From: Chloromonas sp. AAM2
Taxonomy: Eukaryota; Chlorophyta; Chlorophyceae; Chlamydomonadales; Chlamydomonadaceae
NCBI GenBank assembly: GCA_004335635.1
Contig: QAXH01005499.1
Span: 1-64,000 of the forward strand
Reading direction: 5' to 3'
Length of the DNA: 64,000 bases
Shown here: positions 37,501 through 47,404 of the stretch, in pieces
Layout: each line of letters begins with the position of its first letter
Numbering within the stretch: position 1 is the first letter of the stretch
Program-made: the position numbers and the translations under genes
Notes under the pieces: model-generated
Seen by the model: only the letters and a program-made list of their open reading frames with translations
Database searches by the model: none
Told to the model about the DNA's origin: nothing

Positions 37501-38041
37501 TAGAAATCCAACCTCGACATGCGTAAGTCAGTCAGCCTCACAGACAACAGCCACAACAGGCAACAGACAACAGGCCGCAGGCACTCAGACAGTCATACAG
37601 CCGGTACTGATTTACAGCAATCCAGTCAATGAGAACATATGCCTCTGTGTACAAATCTGTGCCCAAGTGCAACAAGTCAATCACTCAGACAAGTTTTAGA
37701 CTGATACATTGAAAGTTCATCCTTTGAAAGCCGTACAAATGTGCCGTATGCGTTTAGCTCTGACATGCTCGATGGTTTCCGATGCCACTCCAGCTCTCTG
37801 TGTGTTTTACACGGCCTTCAGTCGGGGAGGACTGCTCAGCAGGGGCACGGGCGAAAGGGAGGAACACAAAAAGCACAACGACCACTGCACCAGCAAGAAA
37901 TGCACATGCCCTTCTGTGCCTGTCTTGATGCAGGGTTTGGCCACACATGAAGGGCCTTACGTCAACCTCCTGGATCACATGTTCGACCCGCTCAACCAAA
38001 ACGTCTTCCATACCTTTCCATCTACCTTCAGCCGGGCATGA
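34516..38041 (+). CDS. LHCA: LHCI chlorophyll a/b-binding protein, LHCA3-like, six exons
   Basis: Photosystem I antenna protein of the thylakoid. Exons: 34516-35040, 35302-35385, 35665-35739, 36095-36190, 36458-36643 and 37934-38041; all in phase, 357 residues from this ATG. The fold is clear: SLSYLDGTLPGDMGFDPLGL before helix B, EVLHGRWAMLG (helix B, ExxxxR chlorophyll site), WFKTGFLPTAGQDYDFG, MGFAETRRIQDFMNPGS (helix C), DPVYPGGPIFNF, FKEKEIRHGRLAMVAALG (helix A) and GPYVNLLDHMFDPLNQNVF at the end. SLSYLDG, the WFKTG loop and the terminal block are closest to LHCA3 as I recall it. The chlorophyll-603 ligand position in helix B is His, not Asn. The region ahead of SLSYLDG is about 135 residues, Ser/Ala/Gly/Arg-rich and far longer than a usual transit peptide, so the start or an extra intron is uncertain. 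The last intron (1.3 kb) contains a dispersed repeat. Confidence 0.92.
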
Positions 38042-38559
38042 TGCATGGTGCAGCTTGTGGATGCACCAGTGGTTGGGGCGGTCGGACGTCACTTTGGCTT
38101 TACTGACTTTGGACATCGTAAAGGGAGGGTACCAACTCTATGACCCTAAAGGGCGCGCCGCACTCGACTGATCACCAGAAGTTGGCACTACAGTTCACAC
38201 AATGCTGCACAACGGCATCAACAACCGCCTCGTACTGTTACCAACATCACCATGGCTCAAAGTGGCAAACACTTGTTCAACTCAGACAGACTCAGATACA
38301 TCCTCATTTCTCGGCCCACTGTCTGCTCCTCAGTCCGTTGACTCGCCTGTCCCGGGCTGGGTCCCCTGATGTTGACACAGAATGGACATCATGTGGGTGG
38401 CCCAGCAGGCCGGAAGTGGCGCTTGTCCGTTTCAACCTTGGCAGGCATCTGGAACCTAATGCGAATTGGACCCTGGTTTTCCCTTGAGATTCTGCTGCCT
38501 TTTGCAGTGCATTGTCGCTTGTCCTGGCAGCACACCATTTTGTGCACGACCAGGCGGCC

Positions 38560-38564
38560 TGTAA
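38560..38564 (+). terminator. Possible TGTAA polyadenylation signal for the LHCA gene
   Basis: TGTAA (GGCCTGTAATGG) lies 519 bases after the LHCA stop codon, in the right orientation. It is a tentative assignment because the motif is short. Confidence 0.3.
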
Positions 38565-38813
38565 TGGCAGGCCCTGCTAGCCACCAGTGTTCCTATGATT
38601 GATGTGATTGCTTCAGCAGTCAGCAAGTGCAGATGGGTGATGACTCGGCTGATTTCACAGACACTGACACATGACGCCATGATGGGTGTGCAACCAGGGT
38701 TGCCTTTTTTTGTTTTTCCAGGCAGGCCTACTTTTACAAAGGCCTACTATATTGATGACATCAGGGGTGCCCACATCCACCGCAGACGTTAGCAAGCCAT
38801 GCACAGAGACGCG

Positions 38814-39092
38814 TGTAGCACTTCTTTTGTGTCGCTCGTTCAGCCTCAATGCTGCTGCTGACAAATCATTTTACCTTCTGACAAGCCTGTGCACTTCAAA
38901 TCCAACGGTCACACACATCAAACCACGTCAGGGGCAGGGGCAGGGCCCCAATTCAGCCAGAGATATCACTGCACGTGTGTAGCACTCATTCAGCCTGAAT
39001 GCTGCTACTACCGACAAATCATTTTATCTTCTGACAGGCCTGTGCACTCCAAATCCAACGGTCACACACATCAAACCGCGTCAGGGGCAATT
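38814..39092 (+). repeat. Tandem duplication, ~160-bp unit, two copies
   Basis: The first copy (from about 38814) and the second (from about 38976) both run GTGTAGCACT, TTCAGCCT.AATGCTGCT, CGACAAATCATTTTA or the like, CTTCTGACA, CCTGTGCACT, CAAATCCAACGGTCACACAC, ATCAAAC and CGTCAGGGGCA. They are adjacent and in the same orientation. A GGGCAGGGGCAGGGC stretch ends the first unit. Confidence 0.85.
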
Positions 39093-39724
39093 TAGCCAGT
39101 TTATACACTCCGTGTGGTGCAAGTCTACTCTCAGGATTGAATTAACGGGTCGCGCGCTTTGCATTAGGCGACCTGGTCCATAGACTAGATCTGCTTCAAT
39201 TCGCGTTACCTGAACAAATTCTTTAGTTATTTATTTTCCAGTTTGGTCGCACATGAGAAAGCTTTCCGGTTGATTGCGCGGCAGGTGGTCGAGGTGTGCC
39301 AGCTCACGGCTTGCTGCTGCGTTGCTGTGAAAGGCTAGGCAGTTCCAGCACTTCATTCAGGTGGTGAGCAGGCACATGCTGTTGCGGTGTTCTTCTTCTT
39401 CTTGTTTGCTTTTTGCTGAGCCTCTGTGCTCCTGCCTGCGTATCAACTGTCAAGACAAGCCAGCTCGCTCAAAACAGTCTGGTGCAGCCTGGTGCTTTGT
39501 CATTTTCTACGTTACTATCCTGTAACCGTGGCAAGCACATGGCCAAAACTCACAAAGGCTACTGTCTGGTATCGACGGACTTGCAAGGGTGGTGAACCAC
39601 ACACTTCGCTCCACAGGCAAGACACGACGCCACGACGCCCAGATTACGCACGTGGCCAATTTGGTGCCGCATGCTGGTTTCGTTTGATCGGCACGGCTCC
39701 GGCAGAATGCAATAACCTAGCGTG

Positions 39725-42700
39725 ATGATGGAGCGTGCAGCTAACACGGGATGTGTACAGAAACCCCAGCGCAATGGCCACCGTGTGCCCTACCGCCTGT
39801 CCGGTGCCCGGCGTCTCCATCACCACACTGGTGCACAAGCCACGCTCATCGCTCCCGTAAGCCAGCCTCTTTCCACGCATGAGGCTGGAGACTCCCTGTT
39901 GCGTCTCATGCACGTATCAAGCGACTTCATTCAAGCCCTAACCCTGTCCTCACCACCCCCTTTCCACCACACGCCAATCAAGGAAGTCAGCACTCTACAC
40001 AGCAGCTCAGCATATGCAATGCTAGCAAGCTTGCTTGAGGGCAGCAGCGCAACGGAAGGAGTGGCAGAAGCAAAGCCTGCCAGCCAGCTGCTACCTGCAA
40101 GTGGCTCTACTCACCTGGACTCGCAAGATGAAAAGCAGAGAAGCTATGGACAGCATGCAAGCCAAGCCAGGAACGAAGCAGCGCCCGCATGCTCCATTCT
40201 GCAGCCAAGGCCCCAGGACCGCAGAGATTTACATGCTGTGCAACTGCTGCCAACCCCACTAGGACATGAAGCAGCGCCATGCTCAGCTGCAGCGCGACCT
40301 GCTCCACTTCAAGTGGATGTGCCTGTGGTGCCCAGCCAGCAGGCACATCTGGCGGGCTGGCAATCGCCCAGCCTCCTTTCTGCGCGTCAGCTGGTCACGT
40401 GTGTCTGTGCCTTAGCCAAGGCTGGCCATGTGCCCAGCTCAGCATGGATGCACGATTGTCTGGCTGCTTCAGAGCGCGTCTTTCTGCAGCAGACTGGGGT
40501 TGCGGACCAGCCCATGCCTGTGCATGACAGCCAATTTCAGCCATCCATCATCAGCCAGCTTCAGCCAGAACGTGCAGCCACTCTCAGGCAATGTGCAGTT
40601 AGCCCCAATCAGTGCCACGCCGGAACAGGATCAGGCAGCATCGGCCGCTTGCAGCCAGCTAGAGCAGCAGGCACTCGGGCGCCTGCTTCCCAGAACTTGC
40701 ATCACAACCTTCAACCATCTACAGTGCAATTGGACGAGGAACAGCTGTTTTTGTTGACATGGGGTGTTGCCCGTCTGTACCAGCTGCAGCGGGAGCAACT
40801 CAGCCAGCCGCCAGTGGCAGAGCCCGCAGGTGCAGGCACATCACGGCTAGGCAATGTCTTGTCACAGCTGTCAGAAGCACCAAGCAGCAGAAGTGCAGCC
40901 AGCAGCGAGCCATGGCAGCGGCCGTCCCTCTCGTGGTTGTATGCTTTGGAACGGGCCTCACTGGCCGTAGCGTCGCTTTCGTATCCTCCACCCCAGAACT
41001 CAAACCCACAGAGCACATCCTCATCCATGACTTCACTATCTGATGACGCAGCAGCTGCATCCACAGGAACAGCCACATTGACAAAACCTGCACCCAGCAT
41101 CACACGCCCTCCGGTACAGCAGGCAAGCGGAGATTCTACCCCTGAACGGCGGGGCCATTTGAATGGCACGGGCCAGCGGCCGCACAAACGCACTCGGACC
41201 AGCCCGTGCTTGTTTGCAGTGGTGCCCTGGTGTATGGCCATGTTAGGCATGTGCCCCAGCCGCGCCTGGCTGGAGGTGTGGACGGCTGCCATGCGCCCCA
41301 CGATGCGAGCAATGGGTGGGCAGGACGTGGCGCAGATTGCATGGGCACTGGCGCGCCTGGCCTACCGCCCGCCTGTGGCCTGGATGCAGGAGCTGGTGGC
41401 GCGGGTGGAGCAGCTGGCAGTGGAGCGGCAGCTGGTGCCACAGGTGCGTGGCAGCTGAGGCAGCACTGGCAGGTGGCATGCAGTAGCGTTCAAATGTCAA
41501 TGAGTGTGGGGTAGTCAGCCAGCACTGAAGTCCATAGTGGCATGCTTGTGTATCACTTGGATGTCCGCTGGACCAGCAGGGGCTCCCTGAGCACACCAGG
41601 CCTGCACTAATCAACCCCTGTGCCAGGCAGGCTCATGGAACTATGCTCTTTGTCTGAGTGCTTGTCCACGGCTGTCTTGGTGAGAGGGTGTGCGCCCGGC
41701 AGGTTGATCCTACCTCGCCTTGCATCCTGCTGTGCCTGGGCATGCAGGACCTGGGCATGCTCATGTGGGCATGTGCCACCATGCAATTTGACTGTGGTTC
41801 ACACTTCGTTGTGGAGGCACTGAGCCCTCATGTCCTGGCAACGTCTCCCCTTCTTGCCTCCCGCTTCAGCGCCCGGGATGTGGCCCACATCATGTGGGCG
41901 CTGGCAAGGCTGCAGCAGAGGCCGCCCGTGCCCGTACTGCACAACCTGTTGGCCATGGCTGCACCTCATGTCAGACGCATGAACGAGAAGGTGTGTGCTG
42001 GATGAGTTGTCAACGTTGTCAAGGCGATGACAGCCTCAGTGATGATTCATACGTCAGCACGTGCAGTTCAGTCATTGGATGAATTGGGCGCCTGTGTCCG
42101 ATGTGATTGTCCTCTGAGAAGGTGCCGTGCCTCTCACAAGGCAAAGCAACATAGTCCTGGTAATGGAGCAAGGAGCGCAGCACTCCTGCAGTCAAGCTGT
42201 AGTTTGCGCTGCTGTGTGCAGGACCTGACGCAGACAGTTTGGGCTCTGGCACGCATGCGCTACGACCCCACGTCCGCCATGCGGCGCAAGCTTGTTCATG
42301 CAGTGGGGTGGTGCGTGGTGCGCCGCGGCTTCACACCCAGGGGCCTGCCCACGCTGCTCTGGTCGCTGGCGCGCCTGCCCTGGCGCCTCCCGTCCACCCT
42401 GACCGCCCGCCTGTTGGACGTGACAGCGGCCATGGCTAAGCACCTCTCGCCGCTGGGAGTGGCAATGNNNNNNNNNNNNNNNATGGTCTTCTACTTTGCA
42501 GCCAAACAGTCACGCAAGATGCACCATAGGCATGTCACAGCGCTGCTCAAGGCCACACTTGTACGGACAAAGCACAGGGGATTGACGCCTGCCGGTAGCC
42601 AGGCAAAGGACTTGCAAGGCGGCAGAAACGCCGGGCCTGCGGCAGGGGACGGCGCGGACAGGCCGGTGCGGGGCAGTGGCGAGGCCCCGGCCGAGGCGCA

Positions 42701-43354
42701 TAGCGTGTGGTCGGGCTGTAGCTGCCGCACTGCGGCCATGGCGCTCCGAGCGCTGGCCAGCTGCCATGTGCGGCCTCACAGGGCGTGGATGCACCAGTAT
42801 CTGGCAGGGACCATGCAGGTACGTGTGTGTATGTGTTGTCTGGCCGCAGGAGCGCATTCACACTAGTGCTATCCCACGGTGGTCATCCTTTTGGGTAACG
42901 TCACCTGTCCACTCGGCACTGGGTTGGAGTGGTACACATAGCCTTTGCTGTGCGTTGCTGGGTTTTCAGCCTGCACGGCAATGGATTGCAAGACCTGCCA
43001 ACAGAGACATGAGCAGCACATGACTCAGCAAGGTCAGGGAACCGTTTTAAATCCATCCCCTTGGCCGCCATAACACCCTCTACTGTGCATGGCAGTGGGG
43101 TTCCAAGTTTTGAGTTCACATGTCTGTGCACAGCCTCACTCAGGGCGTGCATGCTTGTGCCCTTGCAGACGCTGCCAACGGCAAGTGCGGTGGATCTGTG
43201 CACGCTGACCAGCGCGCTGTCGGCCCTGTGCTACAGCCCACCTGCTGCATGGACGCACACGTTTGCCCAACGAGCCCAGCAGCTGCGGACCCAGGGGCAG
43301 CTCCTGCCTGCGCAGGAGGCAAGACTGGCGCCCTTTGCAGGATTTGAAGGTTGA
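39725..43354 (+). CDS. OPR/FAST-like helical repeat protein, probably organellar RNA-binding
   Basis: The first exon, 39725-41443, opens with two ATG codons and has an Ala/Ser/Gln-rich N-terminal part. Next are 41748-41990, an exon from 42222 running to 42818 across an assembly gap, and the last exon 43169-43354. Repeated 38-40-residue helical units are visible: QLVTCVCALAKAGHVPSSAWM, VAQIAWALARLAYRPPVAWM, DVAHIMWALARLQQRPPVPV, DLTQTVWALARMRYDPTSAM, LPTLLWSLARLPWRLPSTL, AAMALRALASCHVRPHRAWM and LTSALSALCYSPPAAW. The WALA(R/K)L..(R)PP..WM core is that of octotricopeptide (OPR) proteins such as Chlamydomonas TBC2, or the related FAST repeats. These act in plastid or mitochondrial RNA stability and translation. 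No RAP domain is visible at the end. Target RNA and organelle are unknown. Possible extra small exons between 41443 and 41748 were not resolved. Confidence 0.85.
42468..42482. other. 15-N assembly gap inside the OPR gene
   Basis: Fifteen N bases interrupt the OPR exon just after LSPLGVAM. The frame is the same on both sides if the gap is exactly 15, but such gap sizes are usually arbitrary. Sequence right after it (FYFAAKQSRKMHH) does not look like an OPR repeat, so an intron boundary or missing repeats may be hidden here. Confidence 0.98.
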
Positions 43355-43561
43355 GAATCAACGATGGTCTAGTCTTGAAGGCTGGTAGAAGCAGAGAAAA
43401 CACAGAAAGGATAGTATGGTGCAGGGGGGAGCCATGCAAAATTCTGCCGACCCCCAACTCACTTACTGTCAGCGGGGGGTGCCTGACACCCCACCCCCTC
43501 CTTTAACAGCCGATCTACAGGCCCATTCTACAGGCCGATTACAGACTTTTGAGTATGCCAT

Positions 43562-43635
43562 TGTGCTCAGTTTCATGAGATCTTTCCAATGCACTATTAA
43601 AAACAACTATTCATGTCTTCAGTTCCCAGGCCAGT
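43562..43635 (+). repeat. Dispersed repeat, copy B (partner at 18615-18690)
   Basis: It matches 18615-18690 over CAGTTTCATGAGA, GCACTATT.AAAACAA and CAGTTCCCA in the same orientation. A GC-rich upstream block (TCAGCGGGGGGTGCCTGACA) also resembles 50860-50890 (TCAGCGGAAGGGGTGCCACA), so the family may have a third, partial member there. Confidence 0.6.
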
Positions 43636-43924
43636 ATGGTGGCTGGTGTACTAATTCAACATCAGGGCTGGACAAGAGTAGGCCAGTGAAGCCTGTGCCG
43701 ATTACGCAAGCCTGGCCGGAGAACTGGTTAGCAGCATTTCAAGTGGTAGAAAAGGGGTCTCAGGAACGCACAGTTGAACCTGATGACACATTTTGATTTG
43801 TGTGCCCGCCTCAGCTCCGCGTCCAGGCCTCTGAAGATCGCTTGTGATTCGCCCTACAGAAGTGACTGTAGGGCAAAAGCCAGGTGATTTGCCTTGCCTC
43901 AAGAGAGTTGTGCTGCAAAATAAT

Positions 43925-43980
43925 CGAGTCTTATGCAGATGTAAAGGCCTTTGGACCCTTTCTTGATTTATCATAGTCGC
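43925..43980 (+). repeat. Dispersed repeat with inverted copy at 49545-49600
   Basis: The reverse complement of this stretch (ATGATAAATCAAGAAAGGG, then CCAAAGGCCTTTACAT and GCATAAGA) aligns with 49548-49596 (ATGAACAATCAAGAAAAGGG, CCAAAAGCCTTCAAAT, GCATAAGA). Just beside it, 43992-44014 (GTTTATGACGTTCGAATGGC) matches 49383-49402 (GTTTATGACGTTCAAATGGC) in direct orientation. The two loci therefore share blocks in mixed order and strand. Confidence 0.65.
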
Positions 43981-45202
43981 GTCGCACCCCGTTTATGACG
44001 TTCGAATGGCTGCTGAGTCCCAGTCTGTGGGTCCCAGCCTGTCACGTGGCAAAGTTGACTATGGAAAGCGCGCAGCTCCAGTCACCCAGGCCAGTTCATG
44101 GGTAGTTTCTTGCGTGGAATGGCAAGCAATTCCATGAACCCACAGTAACTTGACCGTTTGCTCCATGATGGACGGGGGAGGAAGAGAAAAAAGAAGTTCG
44201 CCAGTTCTGGGACGGTTTGTGTGAATAGGTCTGTATTACCTGTGTGTGTCGTGGGCGCCTGATTGGTATTCTCTGTTTGCCCTGGCCTTAGGACCTGTGA
44301 CGCTAACCCTGAGATTGTTCTGCGCCTGCCTGCCCGCCACAAGCGGCCTTTGTGTGCGAGTGTCGACACCTCGGTTTGTCTGGAGTCGTGCTCTTGTTCG
44401 CTCTTGTATATGTTTGTGCGACTCCGCCTTAGGACCTGAGCCAGATGGGCTGTTCTTGCGACAATATGTTTGAAAGTTGAGTGAGAGGTTCTCGGGTCTG
44501 TCTGAGTTGCACGCACTTCAACTAAGCAAACACAGGCTGTCGGGCGCAGCTGCGATTTCAAACGCCGCCTGCGAGTGCGAGCATGCAGAGACCAGCAACT
44601 GCGGATCTGTCACGACTGGTGCTGCCCTAACTGATGCAAGTACAAGGAATTAGAGGCTGCTGCGGTCGCAATCAGGGCTCGCCACTGGTACACGACTGAT
44701 CCTGACACTGCGTTCTCTCACAACAGCAACGCAAGCATGGAAATTCTACAAGGCAGTCGAGAGCAGTGAACAGAAGGCAACAAGGATGCCGGGTGGAGCG
44801 CCAAGGTTAGTCTCGTCTGGGAGAACTTTGACCGCCCACCGACAGAACCGACGCTTCGCCGCAGATGTTGCTGTGAAAATGTTGCAGTACGTGCTGTGTT
44901 GGCGCCTAGGCCTCCAAGGCTGTAGCAGGCGAGCAAAAGGAGGACGAAAGAGCACTTCCACTTCCCACGCTCGAATCAGCGATGACAGTTCCTGTCAACG
45001 CCGATGCCATTTCCCGAGCAGCTGTGGACGGCTGGGAGACGGCTGGTGCGAGACGACATTGAACATGCGACTGGCAGGAGATGTGTTTGGAAGGGTGGCA
45101 AGGGTCTGCAATGCCTTCTGTTCCAGTGTAGAGCAATGCCACGGATGCATGAAATTACTGGTAATGAAGAAACGGGAAAGTGATCGGGTGTTTGAGTGTC
45201 GT

Positions 45203-45390
45203 GGAGGTTGCGCTCGCTCTCCACACCTAGGCCGAGGGTGGAGTGAGGCTGAGCAAGCGTGAGGACGCAGCGAAGCCGAGCGGAGGTTGCGCTCGCTCTC
45301 CACACCTAGGCCGAGGGTGGAGTGAGGCTGAGCAAGCGTGAGGACGCAGCGAAACCGAGCGGAGGTTGCGCTCGCTCTCCACAGGTAGGC
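45203..45390 (+). repeat. 79-bp tandem repeat, 2.4 copies
   Basis: Units begin GGAGGTTGCGCTCGCTCTCC at 45203, 45282 and 45361, an exact 79-bp period. The first two units are nearly identical and the third is partial. The unit contains GTGGAGTGAGGCTGAGCAAG and GCAGCGAA.CCGAGC. A diverged single copy of the same core (GTGGAGTGAGGCTGAGCAAG) lies at 49277-49296, followed by GCAGCGGAGCCGCTGAGCG. Confidence 0.92.
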
Positions 45391-45477
45391 CGAGATCCAC
45401 TATCTACATGGTACTAGAGAAACATTCAGCATTTGGTGGGAAACACGTCCGGACATTTGGTGATAATAACTTGCAGA

Positions 45478-45700
45478 CACCCTGGTCGAACACGGCTACC
45501 TCGACCTTATGGAGTGACATCTGATCCGTGCTGAACCGCTGTGAATTTGTTGAAGGCATACGGCTCATCAATGGTGGTAGGGCTCAGGAAGAATGGCAAT
45601 CCGGGCTGGATCCGTTTGGACTGCAGCACGGACCACTGATAGACATCAAACTCATGAACAATGAACACTTCACTTTTCCCTCGATGAGCTAGTCATAGCG
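45478..45700 (-). pseudogene. Protein-like fragment of unknown family, frame broken
   Basis: On the minus strand a 60-codon open stretch reads LAHRGKSEVFIVHEFDVYQW, SVLQSKRIQPGLPFFLSPTT and IDEPYAFNKF. After a one-base frame change at about 45541 the text continues RFSTDQMSLHKVEVAVFDQ, with an in-frame TGA upstream of LAHRG. Composition looks protein-like rather than random, and the two pieces meet at TTCACAG, which could also be a splice acceptor. I do not recognise the family. It could be a decayed transposon ORF or an exon pair of an unannotated gene. Confidence 0.35.
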
Positions 45701-46026
45701 CTTCCTTTCTCTGGGTGTGTGCTGCTGTACCTGTACTAGCGTGGTAGCTGCTGTACCTGTACGATTTGCGTCCTGGATATTGGTGGTTCGTGCCTCGTAG
45801 CTATGTCTGGAGTGAATGTACACGTACATAGAGACATGCCCTATTTCCGATTGTCCCAGTATCCGATCAACCTATAGGTTTTAACTGCAAGCGAATTGCA
45901 CCCCATGGTGGGTCTGCTAACCACCAATATTGGGAGACACAGTCAAAGACTGCTCTTGTCATTGGGTTGCGGATCATTGGCTTCGTCTAGTGCAGCATCC
46001 GCAGCCGTGCCCCTCAGCAATGGCCT

Positions 46027-46258
46027 CTAGCACTTCCAACTCCTACGCTGTGCCGGTCTGCATAAGGCCGCACACTCCGGCAGGCATTTCATGTTGCGTG
46101 CAGCGCTGACATCGCGATTCCGCACAGTGTGGCAGTGTGGGCACACCCTCACCGCATGTGGTCGCTTGTCAGGCCGCTGTCAACAGCGTGTGCAGAGGTG
46201 TTGACCTTTGACAATCAGAGCACACCTTCAATACCTTGTAGCTATTCCTTTGCTTGTG
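46027..46258 (-). pseudogene. Broken C-terminal end of a TnpB/Fanzor-like protein (zinc ribbon and RuvC-III)
   Basis: On the minus strand one frame reads HKQRNSYKVLKVCSDCQ with a first CxxC at about 46217. About 25 codons later a second frame reads KRPHAVRVCPHCHTVRNRDV and continues SAARNMKCLPEC, ending at TAG (46027). Paired CxxC zinc-ribbon motifs followed at once by NRD(V)xAARN(M) are the hallmark of the TnpB (IS605/IS607 OrfB) and eukaryotic Fanzor C-terminus. In these proteins the RD aspartate is the third RuvC catalytic residue. A frameshift and in-frame stops show this copy is dead, and no RuvC-I/II region was found upstream. Only the C-terminal ~75 residues remain. Confidence 0.6.
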
Positions 46259-46786
46259 GCGTACTTGCAATCTCAGCCGTTGGGGCGCCTGAGCTGGTGT
46301 GGAGGTGAGAGTAGCAGATACTTTGCATGGATGGAGCTGCACAGCGGGACCAGTTGATCCTTACAGCTGACTGCAGATTGCACTTGGCTGGAAGGCCAAC
46401 TTGAGTGATTGAGTGATGTGTGGAAATTGATCACCTGGAACTGACGACATACTTCACTGGTGTTCACCAAAACATTCAGAAACTAGCATGTTACAGGAGG
46501 ACCTCGCTGCAACCCTGTTAAGTGGACTTGCAGCACTCGGAGTGATATCTTTTGCAGGGACAAGCAATGTCAATTATACTACACTTGTATCTGCTACTGG
46601 CAACAACTGGCATGGCTGGGCTCCAGAAAGTGCATGACACCCTGGTGGACACCCATGAACGCGAAGTGATCTCCAGTGGTGCACCTCCCTCACCCCGCTA
46701 AAGGATCACATACATCAAGTGCACACCGACTTGCACACCGTCTCGCGCAAGAGCATTTCCAAATAGACGTCCCAAGCAGTGCAGGC

Positions 46787-46825
46787 CTTCAGTTCGGGGA
46801 GGACTGCTCAGCAGGGGCAAGGGGC
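46787..46825 (+). repeat. Member of a four-copy dispersed repeat family
   Basis: The core GGCCTTCAGT(T)CGGGGAGGA, then CTGCTCAGCAGGGGCA, occurs here and at 37816-37852 (same strand). It occurs in reverse complement at 50168-50220 and, more diverged, at 3282-3325. The two reverse copies carry an adjacent CATGCAAACAACAACAACA tail. Three copies lie in introns (SHMT, LHCA, GT90) and this one is intergenic. The (CAA)n tail beside a conserved core resembles a short retroposon. Confidence 0.7.
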
Positions 46826-47404
46826 AGTGTGACCGTGTCACACAATGTGTCAAACACGAATTAAGGTCAAAGCAGCGTCAACACAACCAACGCCATATAG
46901 TTATACAAGTCGAAATACTGCCTAACCCGGACACAATTCGCAAGATTCGCAGAAATCGCTTCTCTGTGACCGGCTGTCACCCCACTGAAGCGAACTGACA
47001 GTGACATGCAGGCGAGCAATCAGAACGGACATCAGTGCCCACATCCATGGTTGCAAAGTGTGTTTCATGTTAGTGTAGCCATGGGTTTGAGCATCGTGAA
47101 GTCTGCTTTGCTTGTCTGCTTGTCTGCTGGCTGACGCGCTAAGACAATCATATAGCCAATGTCACGTGGGTTTGACACCACTCATAACGATATCTCCTGA
47201 AGGCCAGTTGTGTCTCGCCACACAGGGTCATACCGAGGAACTGACGGATCCAGGTGTTCATCTAAGGTGTCTAGCACGCGTTTCTGGCCTGATTGGTTGT
47301 ACAAACTGCTTGTACTTGTCTGGTCTGGCAGATGAGCAGCCGGAATGGTACTCAATCATGTGACAGGCGCTCCAATGTTCTCTAATCTCTGTGCGCATAA
47401 AATG

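Larger units (their letters stand above)
38042..39724. other. Intergenic between the LHCA and OPR genes
   Basis: Apart from the tandem duplication at 38814-39092 and a possible polyadenylation signal, nothing is recognised. Open frames are short and without domain features. The OPR promoter and 5' UTR should be at the right end. Confidence 0.45.
43355..47404. other. Repeat-rich intergenic region
   Basis: No intact gene is found. Contents listed separately are dispersed repeat copies at 43562-43635 and 43925-43980, a 79-bp tandem array at 45203-45390, a protein-like minus-strand fragment at 45478-45700, a broken TnpB/Fanzor-like end at 46027-46258 and a repeat copy at 46787-46825. The 160-residue minus-strand open frame at 44561-44082 has no recognisable features. 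Confidence 0.5.

Noticed and set aside
39722..39724. GTG as start of the OPR reading frame
   Set aside because: The two following in-frame ATG codons (39725, 39728) are far likelier starts in a nuclear gene.
44082..44561. 160-residue minus-strand ORF
   Set aside because: No domain, no splice partners and a random-looking composition in a repeat-rich region.
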